This document shows, piece after piece, positions 55,515 through 64,000 of a stretch of 64,000 nt of DNA. Source of the DNA: Ophiostoma sp. CBS 140.51. Lineage: Eukaryota > Ascomycota > Sordariomycetes > Ophiostomatales > Ophiostomataceae. How positions within the stretch are numbered: position 1 is the stretch's first letter; every line of letters starts with the position of its first letter. The stretch is taken from contig JANSLP010000019.1 in assembly GCA_029298735.1 (NCBI GenBank), positions 62,001 through 126,000 on the forward strand, read 5' to 3'. The position numbers and the translations under genes are program-made. A model generated the notes under the pieces. That model did no database searches. It was not told the DNA's origin and worked only from the letters and a program-made list of their open reading frames with translations.

Positions 55515-58500
55515 GATGGTTTATTGTCGTGTATGAAAAATAAATAGGGATAAAGGAGAGGATGGATGAATGACACGGATGAAATCAACAACGACAGAGG
55601 ACAGGAACGGGCGAGCCGTGATATAAGTACAAAATATAGAGTACAGAGGACGATGCATATAGACGAGGGAGGTCAAGGTCGGAGTCGAGATATGAAACGA
55701 ACGTCGAGATATAGTCTTGTTGTGTACAAGCGAGCAAGCGAGACAAGCTTGCAGTTGTAGGTCCAAGCTTGGGAACAGGTGTAAACAAGTGCAAGGCAAA
55801 ACAGCAAGTGAAAGTCAGCTACGTATCGGGCAAGCAATCAAGGTCAGGCCAGCGTCACCAGTCCGGTTGATGGAACGTGCATCCGTCACGGCAGTCACCC
55901 GTCCTAGGTTGGTAGGTTCGCTTTTTCTTTATCAAAGGCCCCGGACTTGGACGCGACGATTTACCCCACGGACCATCTCACATGGTTGCTCGCCCCCGTT
56001 TGGTTTGTCCCGTTCACGACATGTTCTGCAGGAAGATACAAAATACGGAGTACTCTGCAGGGGTTGCACAGCAGATGGGCAATGTTGATCTCCAGAAGGA
56101 AAGAAGAAAGACGGAAAGACGGGTGAGCGAGGGAAAGAGCTCCGTTACCGCCTTGGAGCTTGAAGGGAACGTCCGTTTCGGCCGGCCACTACGTCTGCAT
56201 GCGCTCTTAGATAAAGCTCTGTGGTAAGCCCCGTGAACCCCCGCTCGTGGGAAGCTTGTAGATCGGCCTTTTTTGTTGTTGGTGGTTGGCCGTAGGATGA
56301 ACTAGGTAGCGTCGTTATTGGAAAGTCGGACGGTGGAGATAAGGATGGTCCAACAGAAGCGCGCCATCCAATTGGTTTTCAATGGTGTCACTTACAGCCA
56401 GTCAAGAACGACGTATTGACCCGTTGATTTTGGGGAGATAAAGTTGTACCTCAAGAACATATTCAACAATACATAAACAGTAGTCACCGTTGTTTTCTGA
56501 GAGACATGACAACATGTGCTTTACAATTGGTTTGTGGGGACGGCTTCTCGCTGCATTGGCTCGCTGGAATAGACACTGACTCAAAGGATTCGGAGGTGAA
56601 AAATAGAGACATCAGGATTCACTGTGCATTTTTCGTGTATCTTTCTGGGGTCACATCCAACGCTTGCAGTCTTCAACTTTCTCCCCGAACCTGGTTCATG
56701 CAACGCTGCATGGTGGGGGCAGAGGCAAAGAGGCGTAACGGTCGACAAAAGACAAAGAGATGGTCAAGAGATGGACAAGATGGACAAGAGATGAGCGAGA
56801 GGCAAGAAGCGCAAATGCAAAACCTTGTTTGTCTTTGTCTCGTACGCTCGTAATTGACCTCAATTTCATGTAAATCAATGTATTTATCACCTTCCCCTCA
56901 CTTCATCTGACATTCTGCTCCGAGTGCCGTCTTCGGCGGACAGAAAACTGCCATTTAGTCGAAAGCCAGCGCACAAAGCTGCCGTCGACATATTGTTGAA
57001 AAGTGTCCATCGTTTTACTATTCTGTCAAATGATGTAGAAAGATAAACATAATCGAGTACATTTTTCTACTGAAGTATTCTGTCTTCCGTTTTCTCACAC
57101 CTTTCTAGAAGAAGTTGCTTTCCATTGTGCTCTTTTATTCTTTTTCTTCACATCCCATATGACATCGGCCTGGCCGAGAACACACGCGGTGAAGGCTGCA
57201 TGCAAGTCTAAAGCAAGTAGAAGCAAAAGGAAAGGTAGAAGGACGCCGAAGAAGGAAGGAATGGGGCGCTGGGGAAAGGAACTAGACTTACAACGCATAT
57301 GCGGCACCGTCCATCCATCGAGACCAGACCAAAGTGTAAGCTGTTAGTGTTAGTGCGTCCTTTCTGTACATCTCACGTCGTATGTTTCGTTGAATGATGA
57401 TTGTGAAGATATTGACTGAAAAGTATTGAGTGATAACGGAGAGGATTGAAAATAAATAACGAAAAAAAAGAAGTGATACGACGAGACCGAACCGTTCAAA
57501 ATGCTCCTCTTTTCGACCGTTTTGCCTCCTAAACAACCTAATGCTCGGGTTGAGATAAGGTCGAAAGGAGGGTGGAAAGAACGGAGACAAAAGCAACGAA
57601 ATAGGGACCCGTTTCCCCAGTGTCGTATTTTTCATTGCCGTCTTCTTGCATGTTTTTCTCTCACTCACACACTCTCTCTTCTCTCTTCTTTCTTTTCTCC
57701 CCTTTCTCCCCACTGTCAATTATACCAGAGTACGGGATTCGCCGATCCCGCATAGACTTGCTGCATTCGGGACAAGAAAAGAAAGAAGAAAAGACGAAAA
57801 GGAGGGGAAGAAGAGAAATGTGTGTCGAGAAGATGCAATATCAAGACAGTACAAGTACCTAGGCAGCTAGGGTTGCTGACTGGTCTGTGTGTGAAGATAC
57901 CTACATCCGCATCAATACCACATCCCTCCTTTACTTTGCCTGCCGTGAACAACAGCCTCGGAGAATAGTTCAATAAGAGATGGGGTCGCGCGGCCTCCCG
58001 TATCTCCAGCTTGTGTAGTCCCAAGGAAATGGAAATAGTCTCGATAGTACTGCGATATGCTATAGTCGAAGCGGAAAGGGAAGAACAAGCGGGCAGATGA
58101 AATCAAGGAGGCAGGTCATGTACTGATAAGACCCCACCAACGCAAGGCTGGCAAGGAAAAGAAATGGAAAATGCCTACAGCTGGCGGAATACATTCTACA
58201 ATAAAACGGCAGCAGACGCGGATGCGAAGTATGAAAATGGAAATACAAAACGATGCACAAAGATTGATAGGCATTGCTCGGGAAGGATTGAGATATCTCG
58301 ATGTTTTTGTCTCGATGTAGACACTCGACGCTGTATGTTGTCCAATGAGATTGTGGACTTGAAACTTCGCGAACAGTTGATCTCTTGGCAGATGAGCCGC
58401 CCGCCGGTTGCAGCATGTTTTGTTCTTGGCAGAAATGAAGACCGCCGATATCGTTCGTTACTCCGTACAGACAACAAAGGGAGGCATCTACTCGATAAAA

Positions 58501-60248
58501 GCAGGCATATCAAAGGACACCATAGGACGTAACGACAGGGAACAGGTTCGGCTCCGCAAGGTCTGAGAGTCGTTCCAAATAAAGAATAGAGGAATGGTAG
58601 TAAAGCTTTAGGAACAAAAGAGCCTCAGGCCATACACGGAAGCATCGAAGCATGGTCAGTGTGGCGTCGAGGTGAGGCGCCATGTGTGAGGCGTGAGATA
58701 TTCTCCTCCTGATACGCGAGGCAACATGACAAGTAGATCGAGTAACGAGTACGACGTGTATCCACGCTGCCAGGTCTAGTTCATATCGCCCGCGAAGTTG
58801 GCCGGGGTAGACCGTCTTTGACCAAAGGTGCGGGTGGAGACAAGAGGAGAGTGAAGAGTGAAAAGGGCGTCAGAAGGGCGTCACCGAGAGATGGGGAGAA
58901 TGGAAATAAAAACAAAAATACAGAAACGGGCAAGTCGAGCCGAGTTGAAGAACGTGAAAGCTCACGGGTACGAGTCCCTGGTGATTAACTTTGAAAGAAA
59001 TCAAGGGGCGTCATGGTCGACGAGAGAGAGAGCAAGGGGGGCATCATCGGGCAGTCGGGGTAGTCGAGGAGGTTCGTGGAGGGTAGTCTGTTCGGTGTGT
59101 GAATGGAGCAGTATGGCGAGTTTGGATAACGGATATCGACTAGTCCGTACAAAGTATGCAGGGCTGGGTCTACATTTCTTTATCGTACTTTCAAATTGTA
59201 AGTTGTCGTCTCCTCCGCACGAATCGCAGAATGGCGTCTTATCAGCAACGGGCAGCCCTGGTCCGCTGTTGGTGTGTTGTAGTTCCGTTTTGGTCCAGCC
59301 CCTTGTCAGGCTTTTTCCATTTAGGAAGGTTGTCAACAAGAAAGTGAGGGGATGTTTGCAGGCGGTCTAGGTCAGTCGGCAGGTGTTCCCTCCCCTGAAA
59401 ATGGACACCAACTTCAACCAAGTGGGCCGGCGGAACTCCATTTGACGGCTCTCGAACAACAAAGCGGCTGATCCCTTGAGAACAGAAAGCTCTCCGCTTT
59501 TGATAGAGCTTCGTTTCGTTCATCGTGTAATTGCGTTACACCAATTCTAATTTCGTCTCCCTTTGGTCAAGCCTCACCCTCTTTGGCATGTCCTGCCGAG
59601 AAGGCTGGTGATGTCTGACAAGCATCTCATCATCGACTATCAGCATCGTCAATAGTTTCGCCAAACTGATAACAAGTTATCAAACACGAGGTGATATCAA
59701 GAAGAAAGGCTTCCCTCTCTTCGTCACCGGCAATTCAAACTCTTGGCATCGTGTCGGCATCGTGTCGGCATATGAAGATCTCGGCCTGTTTCTGTACATC
59801 CTTCATTTGTCCACTTCCAACATCGCATCGACATGCTTCATTTTTACATGGTCACCGCATTCGGAAAAAGAGGACCTCAGTTGCGTTTGGCAGTCCAGCC
59901 TCGCATTCCCTGTTATCTTGTTTGATCTTGCATTGAAAGGGCGAACGTGAAAGCTATTCAAATCTGGCAGGGCCAGCCGAGAGATAACCAGCTACATAGT
60001 AGATTGTGAAAAAGATAACAGTGTTAAATGAGGAAACCTCCAATATGAACGCCAATATGCTAAATATGGGTTTCCTCTGTGCGAAGTCCCTTTGCCCTGG
60101 CATGTCCAGTATTGCCGTGCTCCCAAAATCCCCAATGGATCCATAACGCCTCCTGTGGAATATGAACAAAATACAAACACGATAACAAGATACAAACAAG
60201 ATGATACAAGTATAATGATAACAAAATCCTTCATCGATATCCCTCCCC
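55515..60248. other. 4.7 kb gene-free region
   Basis: This is the promoter side of the GABA permease and the 3' side of the Zn2Cys6 gene. It has no supported gene. TACGGAGTA lies at 56044-56052 and TACTCCGTAC at 58459-58468. A CT-rich stretch spans 57640-57720. Confidence 0.5.
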
Positions 60249-63200
60249 CTACTGGAAGAGTATCAACGGCCACTGCGCCGAGTGTGTGCCGACACTCGTC
60301 TGTTGTGCCTGTTGTTGTTGCTGCTGCTGTCCCAGTGTGGTGACGGGTCCGACAGGGACCATCATGGTGGGCAAGCCATTGTCGGCCGTGGCGGGTTCGT
60401 TGCCGTCGGTGACGCCCAGAGGCGAGGGTGCAGGCCCAGGACCAGGACCAGGACCTGGCGCCAGTCTTTGATGCAGCATACTCAAGTCCAACAAGGCATC
60501 CGCACTCGTGAACCGGTCATCGTTGGGCCGTTGGCTGTCGGCAATAGAGGCGGTCCAGTTGGTCCAGGGGTTGGCGGGGGCGCCGAGTGCAGACGGCGTG
60601 AAGGACATTAGCGGTTGTTGGGAGTGCGCAGGCTGTCCTTGTGGTGGCTGCTGGTGCTGAGTCTGCTGGTCATAGCCGGCACCATTCATGGTCTGCTGCT
60701 GCTGCGGGAAAGGCGAGGTCATGACAAACTCTTCTGTGGTGGTGGGCATCTGCATAGACGGCTGGTGGAACTGTGAAGGGTGCTGTTGTTGAGGAGGTTG
60801 TTGCTGCTGCTGAGGTGCCGTCACGGGCGACAGTTGCCCTCTTCCCTCCAGCTTCAGTCGGGCCTGCGTCTCCAAGTGCAGGGCGACACTATCGATATTT
60901 CCCGGGGGCGAGCGGCGACCGTTGTTGATGTTGTGGTCAGCATGGACAGACGCTGTTTGGGATGGGTTTGTTGCAGACGATGATCCAGGAAGCTGGGCCT
61001 GGCCATTGATCGGGATCCCTCTGCCCTGAATGGCCCGCGCATTGTGTGCCATGACGGCATTGCGTGCCCCCGCCGGCATATCTCTCAGTATACCAAAGAT
61101 AGTCCGCGCACAGATTTGGGTGAGTTTGCGGTTGAACGGCTGGCCGTTTTCGCTGGCGCCTGTCAACAAACCAATCTCGGCGATAATGGACAACCAGATG
61201 CTCGTCTCGTCCTGGAGACGCTCCATTTCGGCGGCGGTGACCGTTTTTCTGCGCTCCCAGGCGGCGGCCAGCGTTGAAAACATGGCGGCACAGTAGACGG
61301 ACATTTGGTACCACGTGGTGTCTAGCGACTTGAGCTCCAGCAGTTTTTGGACATGCTTGAGGAGTGTGCGCGCGGTTTCTTCGCAGATGCGCGTGTTTTC
61401 GGCAAAGACCTGCGGGTCGGTGGTCATGCAGGCGGACGGGTGGTGTAGGCACAGCAAGAACTCGAGGGAGACGGCCTGGGCATACAAAGCGTACATGAGC
61501 GAGGCAGGCTTGCATTTGTCGACGTGCAGCTCGGCGGGCAGGCGGGCCTGGATGTTGCGGTACTGGGCCTCGAGGTCGCGGACAAGGGGTGCGTAGCGGC
61601 GCGGGTCGCGGCGTACGCCGTACAGATGCGAAAACATTTCCATATACAAGGGTGTAAACTGGAAGGCGTGCAGGCCGACCAAAAACGAGGCTTTGCCAAT
61701 CATGGAAGGGTCGGTAATGCCCTGTTCCGTGAGGTACTCATCGCCAATGGCGACAGGCAGTTCAGTATCAAAGTCTTCGACACGGATGGGCATCGGTCGT
61801 CCCAGACGGCCGTTGAGCGTGGCCGCCAGCATGAGTGCACCCCACCAGGCACGTTTGCGCATCTCGTTTGTGAGTGTTGTGCGTGCAGCCGGAATACCGG
61901 CTGAGCGGTGCAATCCTAGATTGATGGCCTTTGTGAGGGCGAGCATGGCAATTGTCGAGCCACAGCTGGGCTTGGGAAAAGCGCGTGTATACAACGTGAT
62001 GAGTACGAGTGCCTGGACAGCCGTGACGGAAAAGTCGGAGGCAATATAGTAAAACTTGGAGAGTGCCCAGTGGTAATGTTTGTTGGACAGGTCGTGCAGG
62101 TGGATCTGGCGCGTCAATTCTTCACGGTTGCGCACGCCGTACTGGAAGTAGATGGCGGCAAAGACCATGTGCACAATGACGAGTTCGGACGTGGTGGGTG
62201 TGAATTTGGGGTCGTCGTAGATGCGTGTGAGCAGCGCCAAATACGTCGGCTTGTGCAGAATGGGCGCAAAAGGGTGGACCATTAGGAAATACCACTCGGA
62301 GTACTCGAACGCGTCGGACCGCGAGGGCAGCTCGATACTGCTATCGAGAGACGGGTTAATGTTCATGGCCGAGCGCAAGAAGGATCCTAAAGACCGGTTG
62401 TAGAGTCCCGTAGGCTCGCGATAGATGGCCGAGGGTTCTGGCTCAATGCCCGTATCGGCAGCGTCAATGTCGAGGAGTGTGCCGAGAATCGAGACTTGGG
62501 TGCCGTTGACCGAGTTGAGAGGCGCGCGGTCGGCATAGACACCGAGATAGCTGTCGACTGGGCAGGACTGGAGGGCAGAAGAAGGTGAAGAGGGTGTGGG
62601 AGTGTAGGTGTAGGTGGGTGTGTTAGGAGTCGAGAGAGAGGCTGTCGTCGATGAAGCCCGGCCGGTCGTTGTCGTTACGAGAGATGTCGTCGCTGTGTTG
62701 CTGGAGTTTGCGTTCTTTGATGGCCGCCACCAGACAGAGCCCATGCACGTCCATTGCCGCTTCTCTTGTGGTCCATCACTGCCCTCTCCGCTGTCGACAC
62801 TCTCGCCGTCGTCGCCCTTGACCTCGACTACACGTCCTTGGCCGTCCAAGACAACGCCGGGTGGGTAGACGGGGGCATACGGCGACCACCGCCATGGGAG
62901 TACTTCGACGCCGCCTCTCTCTGCGAGTAAGGTTTGTAGTTGCTCGATATGTCTTGCCATGGCCGTCTTTTCGCGCTCCAGTTCCTGCAGGTAGCCGCGG
63001 CGCTCGGTGCGGCCAGAAATGCGGTCGGTGACGTAGCACTCCAAATTCTGGCCCAGGCAATGGGAGCAGCCTTCGGGCAGCGCGTCGCAGCGGATCTTGC
63101 GCACTTTGCAGCGGTCGCAGGCCTGGCCGGTGCGGGTGTAGGATGACAGTTTGTTCTTGACGACAGAAGAGAAGTCGTCGGATGCGAAAGACTTCGAGTT

Positions 63201-63335
63201 CGAAGAGGTCGAGGAGGTCGAGTCCAGCTTAGCCAGTTTGGAGCGAGCTGGTGATGCGTGGGCGCCAGCTTCGGACGGTACACCGGATGCGCCATCATCT
63301 TCGTGGGCCCGTTTCGGGGCGCGCATGGTGTCCAT
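60249..63335 (-). CDS. Zn2Cys6 binuclear-cluster transcription factor
   Basis: This is a predicted 1028-residue fungal-specific transcription factor. The zinc cluster has cysteines at 73, 76, 83, 90, 93 and 100 (C-x2-C-x6-C-x6-C-x2-C-x6-C), reading ACDRCKVRKIRCDALPEGCS. It is followed by TDRISGRTERRGYLQELERE, a linker and short coiled coil shared by a group of filamentous-ascomycete regulators. The fungal_trans (middle homology) domain spans about 350-680 (FEYSEWYFLMVHPFAPILHK, then INLGLHRSAGIP). The C-terminal 250 residues are Gln/Pro-rich, with Q7 and a GPGPGPGP run, as in activation domains. The frame continues to 63359 but opens on TTG. The ATG at 63335 is first, with another at 63326. 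There is no intron. The target pathway is unknown; a relation to glucose-sensing regulators such as COL-26/BglR is only a guess. Confidence 0.92.
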   Translation of the reverse strand: MDTMRAPKRAHEDDGASGVPSEAGAHASPARSKLAKLDSTSSTSSNSKSFASDDFSSVVKNKLSSYTRTGQACDRCKVRKIRCDALPEGCSHCLGQNLECYVTDRISGRTERRGYLQELEREKTAMARHIEQLQTLLAERGGVEVLPWRWSPYAPVYPPGVVLDGQGRVVEVKGDDGESVDSGEGSDGPQEKRQWTCMGSVWWRPSKNANSSNTATTSLVTTTTGRASSTTASLSTPNTPTYTYTPTPSSPSSALQSCPVDSYLGVYADRAPLNSVNGTQVSILGTLLDIDAADTGIEPEPSAIYREPTGLYNRSLGSFLRSAMNINPSLDSSIELPSRSDAFEYSEWYFLMVHPFAPILHKPTYLALLTRIYDDPKFTPTTSELVIVHMVFAAIYFQYGVRNREELTRQIHLHDLSNKHYHWALSKFYYIASDFSVTAVQALVLITLYTRAFPKPSCGSTIAMLALTKAINLGLHRSAGIPAARTTLTNEMRKRAWWGALMLAATLNGRLGRPMPIRVEDFDTELPVAIGDEYLTEQGITDPSMIGKASFLVGLHAFQFTPLYMEMFSHLYGVRRDPRRYAPLVRDLEAQYRNIQARLPAELHVDKCKPASLMYALYAQAVSLEFLLCLHHPSACMTTDPQVFAENTRICEETARTLLKHVQKLLELKSLDTTWYQMSVYCAAMFSTLAAAWERRKTVTAAEMERLQDETSIWLSIIAEIGLLTGASENGQPFNRKLTQICARTIFGILRDMPAGARNAVMAHNARAIQGRGIPINGQAQLPGSSSATNPSQTASVHADHNINNGRRSPPGNIDSVALHLETQARLKLEGRGQLSPVTAPQQQQQPPQQQHPSQFHQPSMQMPTTTEEFVMTSPFPQQQQTMNGAGYDQQTQHQQPPQGQPAHSQQPLMSFTPSALGAPANPWTNWTASIADSQRPNDDRFTSADALLDLSMLHQRLAPGPGPGPGPAPSPLGVTDGNEPATADNGLPTMMVPVGPVTTLGQQQQQQQAQQTSVGTHSAQWPLILFQ

Positions 63336-64000
63336 GTCGGCGGGTGGGCGAGGAGACAAAATAGGAGAGAAATGGTGTCAATGTCGTGATGCGTCTCTAT
63401 GGTCAGAGAGCAGCCATGCTTGGGACCACGCGACAGCGACAGTTGCTGAGAGAGGGGAACCGAGAACTGTTGGACGTTGGACGTTGAGCTGTCGAACTGT
63501 TGGTCGAATCGATCGATTTTTGGCCGTTGCCAATCACAGTCGTAGGTCGGTCTGTTGTGACTTGCTGTCTGCCGTCGCTGAAGAAATGGTGATGAGCAGA
63601 TGAACGATTGACGATTGTCAAAAGGGAAAGCGCGCCTTCGCTCCTGCAGAATGGCGGCAAATGCCGTCGAAGGCGTTCCAACTCTGGTGGAAGGTGCCGC
63701 TTTTGCAAGTCTTTGCAGCCCGTTGAAGCGAGAGCCGCACTCAGCGCACTGTGGGCGGCAGGCAGGTTTGGGTCCAACTCTCAGTGGATTTCAGTGGATT
63801 TGGTTGAAAGACAGGGATGTTAGCGGTGCTAGCGGCTGCCAACAGTGGACTCCCTTTCGTGCTTTCTCACCACACGTCCGGAGCACTTCCAGCCAATGAG
63901 AGCTAAGCGAGAGCGAGTTCTCTTTCATCTCGTATCCCGTATTTCTGTCACTTCAGCAAAGTTAAGAGCCCGAAAGTCCGTGACGTGAGACTGAAAACAC
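63336..64000. other. Upstream region of the Zn2Cys6 gene
   Basis: This is the likely promoter and leader of the transcription factor gene, reaching the window edge. Overlapping AGTGGATTTC-like repeats occur at 63781-63800. No other gene is supported. Confidence 0.45.

Overview
This window is nuclear DNA from a filamentous ascomycete, most likely a Sordariomycete; the order is not determined. Four things point that way. Introns are short (51 to 242 nt), with GTAAGT/GTACGT donors, CTAAC or CTGAC branch sites and TAG/CAG acceptors. Several proteins belong to filamentous-fungal groups (a Zn2Cys6 regulator, a BIM1/X325 copper-site surface protein, a fungal UVRAG/Vps38, an F-box protein with two cyclic-nucleotide domains). 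Many proteins carry long disordered or homopolymer stretches. One cytosolic-type tRNA-Arg(ACG) is present. There are no prokaryotic or viral features, no CRISPR array and no intact transposon.

The window is gene-sparse: 15 apparently intact protein genes (11 on the minus strand), one tRNA and two broken genes, separated by gene-free stretches of up to 4.7 kb. Layout: ribosomal protein S21 (1.1-1.6 kb, +); a DAL5-type MFS permease (2.5-4.0 kb, -) with a GATA-rich upstream region; a MUP1-like LAT-family amino-acid permease (6.5-8.3 kb, -); a frameshifted GT61 glycosyltransferase remnant (10.6-11.7 kb, +); a dual cNMP-binding/F-box/LRR protein (12.3-15.6 kb, -); a small secreted six-cysteine protein (18.6-19.1 kb, -); UVRAG/Vps38 (20.7-22.8 kb, -); a PTR2 peptide transporter (23.5-25.5 kb, -); tRNA-Arg (27.7 kb, -); a decayed unidentified gene (28.2-28.9 kb, +); mitochondrial malic enzyme (29.1-31.2 kb, -), divergent from a TetX-like FAD monooxygenase (31.9-33.1 kb, +); a BIM1-like GPI protein (35.1-35.8 kb, +); an atypical protein kinase (36.5-38.6 kb, -); an unidentified protein with three upstream ORFs (42.3-43.7 kb, +); an OSCA/TMEM63/Csc1 channel (45.4-49.3 kb, -); a UGA4-like GABA permease (53.6-55.5 kb, -); and a Zn2Cys6 transcription factor (60.2-63.3 kb, -).

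There is no single biosynthetic cluster. The recurring theme is nutrient uptake and its control: four permeases for nitrogen or sulfur compounds, malic enzyme for NADPH, one Zn2Cys6 regulator, and an F-box protein that looks able to receive a cyclic-nucleotide signal. The least ordinary items are the CNBD-CNBD-F-box-LRR protein with two PKA consensus sites, the uORF-laden leader at 41.9-42.1 kb, the isolated Cys-rich secreted protein, and repeats shared between introns of the GABA permease. Several reading frames open at TTG or GTG, so I moved starts to the first in-frame ATG or to a spliced upstream exon. All calls come from reading the sequence; no database search was possible.
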